From Arthrobacter crystallopoietes (lineage in GTDB: Bacteria > Actinomycetota > Actinomycetes > Actinomycetales > Micrococcaceae), in the NCBI RefSeq assembly GCF_002849715.1, contig NZ_CP018863.1:1302001-1366000 (forward strand): a stretch of DNA of 64,000 nt. Reading direction: 5' to 3'. Shown here one piece after another: positions 8,396-17,703 of this stretch; the stretch's first letter is position 1; every line of letters begins with the position of its first letter. The notes below the pieces were generated by a model that was not told where the DNA came from, did not search any database, and was given only the letters and a program-made list of their open reading frames with translations. The position numbers and the translations under genes were made by a program.

Positions 8396-9496
8396 GTGTT
8401 TTTGGCACTGCGGGATATCCGGTTCGCGAAGGGCCGTTTCGCCCTGATGGGAACGGTGGTGGCCCTGATTACACTGCTGCTGGTCATGCTTTCCGGCCTC
8501 ACGGCAGGCCTGGGCAACCAGTCCATTTCCGCCGTTGCCGGGCTGGCGCCGGCGGTCAACACCGTGGCGTTCGGCGCGCCGGCAGGAAACGAGGCGAAGG
8601 CTTCCTACACAGAGTCGCAGATCTCGCGCGACCAGCTGGACGCGTGGCAGCAGGCGGACGGGGTGGTGCATGCCGAGGCGTTCGGCATCGCGCAGACCCG
8701 TTTCTCCGCCGGCGGCACTACCAACGTGGCGGTCTTCGGCGTCGAGCCCGGCGGCCGGCTGGCCCCCGCTCCCGTCGCGGACGGCACGGTGGTCCTCAGC
8801 CAGACCATTGCGGACGACTTGAGCGTGGCAGCCGGTGATCCGGCGGAAGTGGGCGGCCGGCAACTGCTGGTCTCCGCCGTCGTCGATGACCAGTGGTACT
8901 CCCACACGCCGGTGGTCTGGACCTCGCTGGCGCAGTGGCAGAAGGTAGCCCATATTAACGACGGCGGGGCCGCCGACGGCCCGATCGCCACCTCCGTTGC
9001 GGTGCAACTGGCGGACGGGGATCCTGCCGGAGCGGCCGCCACGGCAGCAAATGCAGCCGCGGAAACGGTGACCACTTCCGTCACCGGTTCCTTCCAGGCA
9101 CTGGGGTCCTACAAGAGCGAGAACGGCTCGCTGCTGATGATGCAGGGCTTCCTCTACGGGATCTCGGCGCTGGTGATAGTCGCCTTCCTGACCGTCTGGA
9201 CCATCCAGCGGACGCGGGACATCGCGGTGCTCAAGGCGATGGGCAGCTCGGACGGCTATCTGCTGCGCGACGCGCTGACCCAGGCCGCGATCGTCCTGGT
9301 CGCCGGGGCCGCCGTCGGTGGTGGTGTGGGCGTTGTGGGCGGCTACTTCGCCGCCCAGGCCGCACCGTTCCTGCTCACCGCGGCCAGCACTCTGCTGCCG
9401 ATCGCGGGCATCGTGCTCCTGGGCATGGCCGGCGCCGTCGTCGCGGTCCGCCGCGTGACCAAGGTGGATCCGCTGACCGCCCTCGGCGGCAACTGA
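8396..9496 (+). CDS. FtsX/MacB-like ABC transporter permease
   Basis: A 366-residue permease starting at GTG 8396 behind AAGAAGGAA. It has one N-terminal membrane segment (about residues 17-40), a large extracytoplasmic domain of some 200 residues, then three C-terminal membrane segments starting near MQGFLYGISALVIVAFL. This one-plus-three layout is the MacB/FtsX mechanotransmission type. The stretch TIQRTRDIAVLKAMGSS is the usual coupling-helix motif of the family. It is paired with the ATPase 65 bases downstream; such pairs beside DesK-type two-component systems usually export or detoxify peptides or antibiotics. Confidence 0.88.
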   Translation: MFLALRDIRFAKGRFALMGTVVALITLLLVMLSGLTAGLGNQSISAVAGLAPAVNTVAFGAPAGNEAKASYTESQISRDQLDAWQQADGVVHAEAFGIAQTRFSAGGTTNVAVFGVEPGGRLAPAPVADGTVVLSQTIADDLSVAAGDPAEVGGRQLLVSAVVDDQWYSHTPVVWTSLAQWQKVAHINDGGAADGPIATSVAVQLADGDPAGAAATAANAAAETVTTSVTGSFQALGSYKSENGSLLMMQGFLYGISALVIVAFLTVWTIQRTRDIAVLKAMGSSDGYLLRDALTQAAIVLVAGAAVGGGVGVVGGYFAAQAAPFLLTAASTLLPIAGIVLLGMAGAVVAVRRVTKVDPLTALGGN

Positions 9497-9561
9497 GCAT
9501 CCGCGCCAGCTGAACCCCGCGATCTCCCGACATCTCCACCCTCCAACCAAGGACAACACCG

Positions 9562-10254
9562 ATGACTGCAGTACTGAACCTCGTCAACACCACCCTCGAG
9601 TACCCTGACGGCGACGCCACGGTCACCGCCCTGGACAGCGTCAACCTGTCCGCGCGGCCCGGCACCATCACCTCGCTGGCCGGTCCGTCCGGTTCCGGCA
9701 AGTCCTCCTTGCTCGCCGTCGCCGCCACCCTGATCCGGCCGACGTCGGGAATCGTCCTCCTCGACGGAATGGATGCGACGGCCCTCTCCGCGCGGGAAAC
9801 GGCAGTCCTGAGGCGTGAAACCATCGGCATCATCTTCCAACAGCCCAACCTGCTCGCCTCGCTGACCGCCGTCGAGCAGCTGCAGATCGCGGAGCACCTG
9901 CGCGGCGGATCGCCGAAGAAGTCGAAGGCCCGGGCCCTCGAACTGCTGGACGTCGTGGGCCTCGCCGGCTCCGCAGGACGGCGGCCGCATCAGCTCTCCG
10001 GCGGGCAGCGCCAGCGGGTCAACATTGCCCGCGCGCTGATGGGCGAGCCGAAGCTGCTGCTGGTGGACGAGCCGACGGCGGCGCTGGACCACGAACGCTC
10101 CGAGGCGATTGTCCGGCTGCTGGTCCGCGTAACCCGGGAGTTCAAGGTAGCCACGGTGATGGTCACCCACGACACGGAGTACATCCCGCTGACCGACGCC
10201 GTCGCCACCATGCGCGACGGCAGGCTGACGGCGCTGGAACAAGTCGCCGTTTAG
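9562..10254 (+). CDS. ABC transporter ATP-binding protein (LolD/MacB-like)
   Basis: 230 residues with Walker A GPSGSGKSS (41-49), Q-loop in IIFQQPNLLAS, signature LSGGQRQRV (145-153), Walker B LLLVDEP and a D-loop/H-loop (MVTHDTEY). The closest class is the LolD/MacB/SalX group that drives FtsX-type permeases, matching the gene just upstream. The pair forms a two-gene transporter, divergent from the two-component system. Confidence 0.92.
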   Translation: MTAVLNLVNTTLEYPDGDATVTALDSVNLSARPGTITSLAGPSGSGKSSLLAVAATLIRPTSGIVLLDGMDATALSARETAVLRRETIGIIFQQPNLLASLTAVEQLQIAEHLRGGSPKKSKARALELLDVVGLAGSAGRRPHQLSGGQRQRVNIARALMGEPKLLLVDEPTAALDHERSEAIVRLLVRVTREFKVATVMVTHDTEYIPLTDAVATMRDGRLTALEQVAV

Positions 10255-10323
10255 CATCTGACGCTCTACTGTCGAGGTGAGTCGGTCCTTTCCGATGTGC
10301 CGATCCGAAGAACAGTGAGGCCC

Positions 10324-11502
10324 ATGCGCACCGTCATCCATTCCGCCCGCCGCATCTCCGGCGGCGAGATCGTCGCCGACGCCTGGATGCTCCTAGAGAG
10401 CGGTCGGATTACCGACGCCGGCACCGGCAGCTGGTCCGGAACCGTTACCGGCCAAGAGATTGCAGACGTTCGGGAGGTCGACGCCGCCGGCGCCTACCTG
10501 GTGCCAGGGTTCGTGGACATGCACTGCCATGGCGGCGGCGGCGCTTCGATTGACGACGGCGACACGTCCCTCGGCCCGCTCACTCACCTAGCGCACGGAA
10601 CTACCAGTCTCCTCGGCTCGCTGGTCACCAATCCGCTCGGAGTCCTGGAGGCCACACTCCGCAGGCTGGCGGCGGAAGCTCCAGCCCACGGGACGGTGAA
10701 GGGCTTCCACCTCGAGGGGCCCTTCCTCGCGGCCAGCCACTGCGGTGCCCACAATCCTGGCTTTCTCGTGCCGCCCAAGGTTGAAGCCGTGGACCGGCTC
10801 GTCGAAGCCGGCGGCGGCCTTTTGCGCCAGGTAACCATCGCCCCGGAACTGGACCCCGGTTTTGCCGCCGTCCGCAGGCTGGTCGACCACAAGGTGGCGG
10901 TCGCCGTCGGACATACGGACGCGGACTATGACACTGCCCGCGCTGCATTCGACGCCGGCGCCAGCATCCTCACCCATGCCTTCAACGCCATGAACGGGCT
11001 GCACCACCGCGCGCCCGGACCCATCGCCGCGGCATTCGACTCACCCCACGTCACGCTGGAAGTGATCGCCGATGGGCACCACGTCCATGACTCGATGCTG
11101 CGGCTGGCGTTTCAAGCCGCTCCGGGCCGGGTTGCCCTGATCACCGACGCCATGGCGGCGGCAGGCTGCGGGGACGGCACCTACCACCTTGGTTCGCTCC
11201 CGGTCGAAGTGCACGACGGCGTTGCCCGGTTGCCCCACGGCGGTCCCATCGCCGGCAGCATGCTCACCATGGACGCAGCGCTGCGGCGTGCCGTTGCGGT
11301 CGGCATCCCGTTGCCGGAGGCCGTGGCCGCAGCCACCTCGGTGCCCGCCCGAGCCGCCGGTCTGGACGGCGACGGTGCAGGAAGCCTTGCCGTCGGTTCG
11401 CCGGCGGACCTCATCCTGCTGGACCAAGACCTTAGGCCGCACCGGATCTGGCGGGCCGGAGAAGAGCTGCCAGCAGCGCAACGTATGGGCCAGCCGGACT
11501 AA
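10324..11502 (+). CDS. nagA: N-acetylglucosamine-6-phosphate deacetylase
   Basis: 392 residues, amidohydrolase fold. Metal/active-site signatures are in order: VDMHCHGGGG (His67, His69), GFHLEGPFL (Glu131), VGHTDADYD, LTHAFNAMNGLHHR with the substrate-binding His residues, and ALITDAMAAAG with the catalytic Asp. It removes acetate from GlcNAc-6-P to give glucosamine-6-P for glycolysis or wall synthesis. The ATG at 10324 gives the usual N-terminal beta-sandwich start; a frame nine codons longer exists. No nagB or PTS gene is next to it, so it stands alone here. Confidence 0.93.
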   Translation: MRTVIHSARRISGGEIVADAWMLLESGRITDAGTGSWSGTVTGQEIADVREVDAAGAYLVPGFVDMHCHGGGGASIDDGDTSLGPLTHLAHGTTSLLGSLVTNPLGVLEATLRRLAAEAPAHGTVKGFHLEGPFLAASHCGAHNPGFLVPPKVEAVDRLVEAGGGLLRQVTIAPELDPGFAAVRRLVDHKVAVAVGHTDADYDTARAAFDAGASILTHAFNAMNGLHHRAPGPIAAAFDSPHVTLEVIADGHHVHDSMLRLAFQAAPGRVALITDAMAAAGCGDGTYHLGSLPVEVHDGVARLPHGGPIAGSMLTMDAALRRAVAVGIPLPEAVAAATSVPARAAGLDGDGAGSLAVGSPADLILLDQDLRPHRIWRAGEELPAAQRMGQPD

Positions 11503-11561
11503 CCGTTCCGGCCCTGCTGCATTCCGCCGGACAGCTCGGCGCCCGACCTACGCAGTCGCAG

Positions 11562-13007
11562 CTACGGCCCCAGCGCGGGCATCGGCAGCCCGAAGTCCTC
11601 CTTCAACGCCAGGCGGGCGGCGTGGTAACCGGCCATGCCATGCACGCCGGGACCAGGCGGCGTTGCCGCCGAGCACAGGTACACCCCGTCCAGCGGCGTC
11701 TTCCACGGCTTGGTGCCGAGCACGGGCCGGGCCAGCAACTGCGCGACGTCCACCGCGCCGGTGCCGAAGTCCCCGCCGACGTAGTTCGGGTTGTACTGCT
11801 CATATTCCGCGGCGGACATACTCTTTGAGGCAACAACGACGTCGGAAAACCCGGGCGCGGCCGCCTCCAGCTGCGCGGTGATCACGTCCGTCATGTCGCG
11901 GGTGGAGCCCTGCGGCACGTGGCAGTAGGTCCACAGAATATGCCGTCCGGCGGGGGCCCGCGTGGCATCGAAGACGCTCGGCTGGGAGACCAGGACAAAG
12001 GGCTTTTCGGAGTGGCGCCCGCGGGCAATGTCCTTCTCCGATGCCGCAACCTGCTCGCGGGTTCCGCCCAGATGGACAGTCCCGGCCCGGGCCAGTTCGG
12101 CGTTGGCCCATGGGACGGGTTCGGACAGAATAAAGTCCACCTTGCCGGCGCCGGGGCCGTACCGGTAGGAGATCAATGACTTGGCGTAGCCGCGCGGCAG
12201 GCGTCCGCCGGCCAGCCGGACCAGTTCCTGCGGCGAGGTGTCCAGCAGCACGGTGCGGGCGTCGGTCAGTTCAGCCAGCGAGTTCACCTTGTGCCCGGTG
12301 ACCAGCTTGCCGCCGTGGTTCTTCAGGTCGCGGACCAGCTCGTCGATGATGGCCTGCGAACCGCCCACGGGCAGCGGGTACCCCACGGCGTGCGCCAGCG
12401 AGCCGAGCATCAGCCCCGCTCCGGCAGCCACCGGCCGCTGCAGGCCGCCGGGTGTATGGGCCATCACCCCCGAAAGCAGCGCCGGAGCGAGGTATTCCTT
12501 GAAGCGCATATTCCAGGCGGCGCTCCCCTGCTCCAGCGAACGCAGTCCGTACCGCAGCGCCGAAACCGGATGGCGGGGTAGCCGCAGCAGCTGGTTCATG
12601 GTCAGGTCCAGCACGTCGCGCGAATGCGTAACCAGTGGTTTCATCAGCGACCGGAAAGCCGCCCCGTCGGCACCCAGAGAAGCAGCGGTGCGGTCCAGGT
12701 CCCGGTAGGCAAAGGCGGCCTTCGCACCGTCGATAACGTGCGAATAGGAGATGTCCGGCGTGATGAGTTCGATCCGCTCGGCCAGCCCGAAGTCCCGGAA
12801 GAACGGGGCCGCCACTGCCATGGGATGGACCGCGGAGCAAACGTCATGCCAGTGCCCCGGTTCCATCAACTCCGACGTGCGGGCTCCGCCGCCCGGCGTG
12901 GCACCGATCTCGAACACGGTGACCTTCAGTCCGGCCCGCGCCAGGATGACCGCCGCCGCCAGGCCGTTCGGTCCGGCTCCCACCACGGCCGCATCGGGAA
13001 GTGACAT
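11562..13007 (-). CDS. Phytoene desaturase-like NAD(P)/FAD-dependent oxidoreductase
   Basis: 481 residues. The N-terminus has a dinucleotide-binding motif VVGAGPNGLAAAVILARAG (residues 8-26) followed by EIGATPGGGARTSEL, as in the carotenoid desaturase/PDRDH family; the C-terminus has LCSAATPPGPGVHGMAGYHA, the second FAD contact. Family members oxidise or isomerise polyenes or related lipids; the proteins of this close subfamily are mostly uncharacterised. No carotenoid gene lies nearby. The start at 13007 has GGAAGGCGGAG just upstream; an upstream in-frame ATG at 13058 overlaps the next gene. Confidence 0.85.
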   Translation of the reverse strand: MSLPDAAVVGAGPNGLAAAVILARAGLKVTVFEIGATPGGGARTSELMEPGHWHDVCSAVHPMAVAAPFFRDFGLAERIELITPDISYSHVIDGAKAAFAYRDLDRTAASLGADGAAFRSLMKPLVTHSRDVLDLTMNQLLRLPRHPVSALRYGLRSLEQGSAAWNMRFKEYLAPALLSGVMAHTPGGLQRPVAAGAGLMLGSLAHAVGYPLPVGGSQAIIDELVRDLKNHGGKLVTGHKVNSLAELTDARTVLLDTSPQELVRLAGGRLPRGYAKSLISYRYGPGAGKVDFILSEPVPWANAELARAGTVHLGGTREQVAASEKDIARGRHSEKPFVLVSQPSVFDATRAPAGRHILWTYCHVPQGSTRDMTDVITAQLEAAAPGFSDVVVASKSMSAAEYEQYNPNYVGGDFGTGAVDVAQLLARPVLGTKPWKTPLDGVYLCSAATPPGPGVHGMAGYHAARLALKEDFGLPMPALGP

Positions 13008-13030
13008 GTACGCTCCGCCTTCCTGCCGGA

Positions 13031-14488
13031 CTACCGGCTGCCGATCCGTGAACGCCATCTGTGAACAGCGTAGCTGTCCAGCACCAGCACGTCGTCGGAA
13101 CGGTCGAAGGGACCGCCCTGCGGATCGTCGGTCTCCAGCCGGCGTACCGGATCGTGCTCGGGGTGCAGGATGGAGCGGACAACCTTGTAGGCGATGTATG
13201 CCGTCGCTGCTATATGCGCGAGTACGGCCAGCACGTAGTAGGCGCCGTCGATATTATGCTCCGGCGCGCCGCCGCTGGTGAATTGGCCCAGATACATCCA
13301 GACGGCCCACCAGTGCAGCAGTTCGACGAACTGCCAGATGAGGAAGTCCCGCCAGCGCGGGTAGGCGAGCGCCGCCAGCGGAACCAGCCACACCACGAAC
13401 TGGGGCGAGTACACCTTGTTTGTCAGCACCAGGGCCGCCACGATCAGGAACACGATGGACGCCAGCCGCGGCCGCCGCGGCGCGGACAGCACCAGCAGCG
13501 CGATCGCGATACAGGCCAGCAGGAACAACACCAGCGACGCCCGGTTGATGAACTCCGGGCCCAGCTGCGGCAGCCCTTGCCCCTGCACCGTGGTGTTGTA
13601 GGCGTACCAGATAGAGGAGTACCCGGCCTCCCGGTCGCGGCTGAACCCCAGGAAATAGGCCCAGCCGGCAAAGTCCGCCAGCATGAAGGGCAGGTTGACG
13701 GCCAGCCAGGTTCCTCCCGCGGCGGCAGCAGTGACCGCCAGCGGGCGGTACTTCCCGGCCCGGATGGCCAGCAGTAGCACGGCGCCCAGGATCAACAGCG
13801 GATAGATCTTCATGGCGGTGCCCAGCCCGATGAAAACCCCGGCCAGCACCAGCCGCCCGCGCGCGAAGGACAGCATGGCCAGCGCCGCCAGCATGGCCGC
13901 CCAGAGATCCCAGTTAATGCTCCCGGCCACCACGATCCCCGGGGCCAGCGCCACCATCGCGGCATCCCAGGGCCTGCGGTGGCTCATCCTCGCCGTCGTA
14001 ATCACCGTGATGATCCAGACCACGGCGACCAGCGTCGCATTCACATCGAAGTAGGCCAGCGAGCGTTCCGCCGACACTCCGGAACCGGGAACCAGCAGCG
14101 CCGTGAATCCGGCCAGCAATCCCATCAGCACGGGGTACTCGAAGACACCGCCCGGGGTCAGGAACGGAAACATGCCCTCCGCCAGTCCGCGGGTTTCGAA
14201 CAGGACGGGCCAGTCCGAGTAGCAGCCCATGTAGAAGTAGTCCGGCAGCACCCAGCCGGCAACCCGGCACGGCGTCTTGACCAGCACGGAGAGCAGCGCG
14301 GCCAGCGTGGTCAGCACAATCAGCACGCGTTCCACCGTGAAGAAGCCCGGCTCCACAATCCCGGGGGCGGTCCGGTGTCCCAGGGGCCCGCCGATCAGCT
14401 CGGTGAACCGGCGCAGCAGCGGATCGTTGCGGCTGGGCACCACGATGCGCAGCGGCAATCTGCGGCGCGATGGGCGGAACCGGGGCAT
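13031..14488 (-). CDS. GT87-type (DUF2029) integral membrane glycosyltransferase
   Basis: A 485-residue polytopic protein with about ten hydrophobic segments. The first loop has a conserved-looking YMGCYSDWPVLFETRG and EYPVLMGLL, the pattern of the GT87 polyprenyl-phosphate-mannose-dependent alpha-mannosyltransferases of Actinobacteria. Such enzymes add sugars on the outer face of the membrane to wall glycans. ATG 14488 (MPRFRPSRRR) is preferred because the basic start precedes the first segments; an ATG 24 codons upstream is possible. It is divergent from the nonulosonic acid operon and may serve the same glycan. Confidence 0.78.
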   Translation of the reverse strand: MPRFRPSRRRLPLRIVVPSRNDPLLRRFTELIGGPLGHRTAPGIVEPGFFTVERVLIVLTTLAALLSVLVKTPCRVAGWVLPDYFYMGCYSDWPVLFETRGLAEGMFPFLTPGGVFEYPVLMGLLAGFTALLVPGSGVSAERSLAYFDVNATLVAVVWIITVITTARMSHRRPWDAAMVALAPGIVVAGSINWDLWAAMLAALAMLSFARGRLVLAGVFIGLGTAMKIYPLLILGAVLLLAIRAGKYRPLAVTAAAAGGTWLAVNLPFMLADFAGWAYFLGFSRDREAGYSSIWYAYNTTVQGQGLPQLGPEFINRASLVLFLLACIAIALLVLSAPRRPRLASIVFLIVAALVLTNKVYSPQFVVWLVPLAALAYPRWRDFLIWQFVELLHWWAVWMYLGQFTSGGAPEHNIDGAYYVLAVLAHIAATAYIAYKVVRSILHPEHDPVRRLETDDPQGGPFDRSDDVLVLDSYAVHRWRSRIGSR

Positions 14489-14596
14489 GGCACAACAGTA
14501 CTGGTCGGCCTTGGTTAACAAAACGTTGGCTATCGATAACCTCCGCTTAACCTTAGGCACCCCGTCCGGCCACCCGGGCTCCCTACGGTGGCTTCA

Positions 14597-15820
14597 ATGA
14601 GCACCACCGATCCCCAAGAAGTTCTGGTTGTGATCCCTGCCCGCGGCGGTTCAAAAGGGATTCCGTTCAAGAACCTGAAGCCAGTTTCCGGCCGTTCCCT
14701 CGTGACCCGCGCCGTGGAAGCCGCCCGCAACACACCCCTGGTCACCGACGTCGTCGTCAGCACGGACTCGGCCGACATCCGGTTCGAGGCCGAGCGGTTC
14801 GGCGCCCGCGTTGTTGAACGCCCCGCCGAACTCTCCGGCGACACCGCCACCAGCGAATCCGCCGTCCTGCACGCCCTGGACGCCCTCGATCAGGAGTTCG
14901 GCACCCGGCCGGTCGTCACCGTGCTGCTGCAGTGCACCTCCCCCTTCATCGATCCCGCGGACCTCAACGAAGCGGTCCGCAAGGTTCTCGACGGCGAGGC
15001 GGACGTGGCGTTTTCGGTCGCCGAGAACCACAACTTCCTCTGGACCAAGAACGACGACGGCGCCGTCACCGCCGTGGGCCACAGCGCGGACTTCCGTCCC
15101 CGCCGGCAGGACCGCGAACCGCAGTACCGCGAGACCGGCGCGTTCTACGCCATGCTCACCGGAGGCTTCACCGAGCGCAAACACCGCTTCTTCGGCCGGC
15201 TGGACCTGCAGGTAGTGCCCGAAGAGCACGCCATCGAGATCGACTCGCTCGAAGACCTGGCGCTCGTCCAGGCGATGGCCGCCCCCGCCGAAACCACCGC
15301 CGTCGACGTCGACGCTTTGGTGATGGATTTCGACGGCGTCCACACCGACGACCACGCCTTCGTCAACTCCGAAGGCGAAGAGTTCGTCCGCGTCAGCCGC
15401 GGCGACGGCATGGGCATTGCCCGCCTGCGCAGGGCCGGAGTGCCCCAACTGATCCTCTCCACCGAGACAAACCAGGTGGTGACCGCCCGGGCCAACAAGC
15501 TCGGCGTCGACGTCGTCCAGGACGTCAAAGACAAGGCCGAAGCAGTCTCCGAATGGATGGCTGTGCGCGGACTTGATCCGGAACGCGTTGCCTTTGTCGG
15601 CAACGACGTCAACGACCTGCCCGCCATGGGCAGGGTCGGTTGGCCCGTGGCCGTGGCGGATGCCCGGTCAGAGGTCAAGGCGGCAGCGCGCATCGTGCTG
15701 TCGCACAACGGGGGTGAAGGGGCGGTCCGCGAAATCTGCGAACTCGTCCTCGCCGCCCACACGGCCGCCGCCACCGGTAGCCGGAACGCAATTGCAGAAA
15801 TGACAGAAAGAGCCTCCTGA
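14597..15820 (+). CDS. CMP-nonulosonate synthetase fused to HAD phosphatase
   Basis: 407 residues, two domains. Residues 8-230 are a cytidylyltransferase with the CTP-binding VVIPARGGSKGIPFKN motif, QCTSPFIDP and a closing IDSLEDLALVQ, as in NeuA/CMP-Kdn synthetases. Residues 238-390 are a KDO-8-P-phosphatase-type HAD domain with the nucleophile motif DFDGVHTDD (Asp244, Asp246) and GNDVND (335-340), all catalytic residues present. The fusion would dephosphorylate a nonulosonic acid 9-phosphate and then activate the acid with CTP. The first gene of the operon; its stop overlaps the next ATG by one base (TGATG). No clear ribosome binding site precedes the ATG, so leaderless translation is possible. 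Confidence 0.88.
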   Translation: MSTTDPQEVLVVIPARGGSKGIPFKNLKPVSGRSLVTRAVEAARNTPLVTDVVVSTDSADIRFEAERFGARVVERPAELSGDTATSESAVLHALDALDQEFGTRPVVTVLLQCTSPFIDPADLNEAVRKVLDGEADVAFSVAENHNFLWTKNDDGAVTAVGHSADFRPRRQDREPQYRETGAFYAMLTGGFTERKHRFFGRLDLQVVPEEHAIEIDSLEDLALVQAMAAPAETTAVDVDALVMDFDGVHTDDHAFVNSEGEEFVRVSRGDGMGIARLRRAGVPQLILSTETNQVVTARANKLGVDVVQDVKDKAEAVSEWMAVRGLDPERVAFVGNDVNDLPAMGRVGWPVAVADARSEVKAAARIVLSHNGGEGAVREICELVLAAHTAAATGSRNAIAEMTERAS

Positions 15821-16725
15821 TGACTACCGAAACAACTCTCCCCACCGGCGCTCCGGCACCCGTCGCTATCGGTGACGTTCAGGTCGGCGCAGGCCAGCCC
15901 GTCTACGTGATCGGCGAAATCGGCATCAACCACAACGGCGACATCGAGATCGCCAAGCAGCTGATCGACGTCGCTGCCGCCGCCGGTGCCAACGCCGTGA
16001 AGTTCCAGAAGCGCACCCCGGAAATCTCCACCCCGGCCGATATGCGCGACAAGATGCGTTCCACCCCGTGGGGCGAAATGACCTACCTGGACTACCGCTA
16101 CCGCGTCGAGTTCGACATGCCCATCTACCAGAAGCTGATCCAGCACGCCGCCGACAAGGGCCTGCACTGCTTCGCTTCGCCGTGGGATGTTCCCTCCGTG
16201 GCCTTCATGGAAGAGGCCGGCGCGCTGACCCACAAGGTTGCCTCCGCTTCGGTCACCGACCTCGAGCTGCTCACCGCCCTGCGCGAAACCGGCAAGCCGA
16301 TCATCCTCTCCACCGGCATGTCCACCATCGAGCAGATCGACAAGGCCGTGGAAACCCTCGGGACCGATAACCTGATCCTGATGCACGCCACCTCCACCTA
16401 CCCGCTGCCGCCCGAAGAGGCCAACCTGCGCATGATCACCACGCTGCAGGAGCGCTACCAGGTGCCGGTGGGCTACTCGGGCCACGAGCGCGGCCTGCAG
16501 ATCTCCCTGGCCGCCGTCGCCCTCGGCGCGGTCACCGTGGAACGCCACATCACCCTGGACCGCACCATGTGGGGCTCGGATCAGGCATCCTCGCTGGAGC
16601 CGAAGGGCCTCGAAGCGCTGGTCCGCGACATCCGCATCCTCGAAGATGCCATGGGCGACGGCGTCAAGAAGGTCTTCCCGGGCGAGCTGGCCCCTCTGTC
16701 CCGCCTGCGCCGAGTGGATGCATAA
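15820..16725 (+). CDS. N-acetylneuraminate/Kdn(-9-phosphate) synthase family protein, no SAF domain
   Basis: 301 residues of the NeuB TIM-barrel family, which condenses phosphoenolpyruvate with a mannose-type sugar. Motifs: GEIGINHNGD near residue 31, AVKFQKRTPE, ILSTGMSTIEQID, LMHATSTYPLPPEEANLR, VGYSGHERG and VERHITLDRTMWGSD. The protein ends in KKVFPGELAPLSRLRR, where classical NeuB proteins (about 340-350 residues) continue into a SAF/antifreeze-like domain; here that domain is missing. It is translationally coupled to the CMP-synthetase/phosphatase gene, which processes its product. Confidence 0.88.
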   Translation: MTTETTLPTGAPAPVAIGDVQVGAGQPVYVIGEIGINHNGDIEIAKQLIDVAAAAGANAVKFQKRTPEISTPADMRDKMRSTPWGEMTYLDYRYRVEFDMPIYQKLIQHAADKGLHCFASPWDVPSVAFMEEAGALTHKVASASVTDLELLTALRETGKPIILSTGMSTIEQIDKAVETLGTDNLILMHATSTYPLPPEEANLRMITTLQERYQVPVGYSGHERGLQISLAAVALGAVTVERHITLDRTMWGSDQASSLEPKGLEALVRDIRILEDAMGDGVKKVFPGELAPLSRLRRVDA

Positions 16726-16731
16726 GTACCT

Positions 16732-17703
16732 ATGAACAAGCCATTACTGAGTGTCATCGTTCCTGCGAAAGATCAGGCCCCTTTCATCCGCGATTCGATG
16801 ACCAGCCTGATGCGCCAGTTCGATGACCCCTCGGTAATGGAGATCATCGTCATCGACGATGGTTCCACCGACGGGACCGGGGAGCTGGCAGCAGCCTTCA
16901 CCAGCCAGCTCCCCGGCCTGAAGATCCTCCGGAACGAGACCGCCCACGGGGTGGCCACCGCCCGGAACCATGGCCTGGACGAGGCCACCGGCCGCTACAT
17001 CACCTTCCTGGATCCGGATGACTGGTACGCCCCCGGCCACCTGGCCAAGATCACCGCGGAGATCGAGCAGCTCGGCGTGGACTTCCTCCGCGTGGACCAC
17101 ATCCGCCACACCAACGGGATCCGCACTATCCACAAGGCCCCGCAGGCCCGCCGCGGCGTCCGGCTGAACCCCCGCGACGATATTGCCCCGTACAACCTCT
17201 CCACGATGGTCGACTACTGCTTCCCGCCGTTCGGGATTTTCGACGGCGGACTCAAGGACGCGGGCATGCTCCACTTCCTCGACGGCCGGCACACCGCCGA
17301 AGACCGCCCCTGGGTCTGGCGGCTGCACCTGAAGGCTCAGTCCTATGCAATAAGCACCCAGCTGGGCGCCTTCTACCGCCGCGGCGTGTCCAGTTCGTTG
17401 ACCCAGGTCTTCGACCGCCGGCAGCTGGACTTCATTCCGTGCTTCCAGGAGGTCTTCCGCCTGGTCGCCGAAGACCAGGAGCCGGAGCGCTTCTGGCCCA
17501 AGGCTGCCCGCCAGTTCCTGGCCATCGCCTGCCACCAGCTCAAACGCGCCGAACAGATGGACAAGCACTATCTGGGCGAGCTGCACGCCGGCATCCGGGC
17601 TACGCTGGACACCTTGCCGGAACATGTGTCCGAGGAGAGCTTGGCGCTGCTCGACCACAAGCGCCGCCAGCTGATCAAACCTGCACTTCGGAGCGCCGCA
17701 TGA
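16732..17703 (+). CDS. Glycosyltransferase family 2
   Basis: 323 residues with a GT-A fold: LSVIVPAKDQAPFIRDS at the start, nucleotide-binding VIDDGSTDGTG (40-50), RNHGLDEATGRYITFLDPDD with the metal-binding DPDD at 94-97, and the later HTAEDRPWVWR acceptor-side motif. Inverting family 2 enzymes transfer sugars to growing glycans in the cytoplasm. It lies 6 bases after the NeuB-like gene and shares ATGA with the next gene, so it belongs to the same glycan operon. Confidence 0.9.
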   Translation: MNKPLLSVIVPAKDQAPFIRDSMTSLMRQFDDPSVMEIIVIDDGSTDGTGELAAAFTSQLPGLKILRNETAHGVATARNHGLDEATGRYITFLDPDDWYAPGHLAKITAEIEQLGVDFLRVDHIRHTNGIRTIHKAPQARRGVRLNPRDDIAPYNLSTMVDYCFPPFGIFDGGLKDAGMLHFLDGRHTAEDRPWVWRLHLKAQSYAISTQLGAFYRRGVSSSLTQVFDRRQLDFIPCFQEVFRLVAEDQEPERFWPKAARQFLAIACHQLKRAEQMDKHYLGELHAGIRATLDTLPEHVSEESLALLDHKRRQLIKPALRSAA

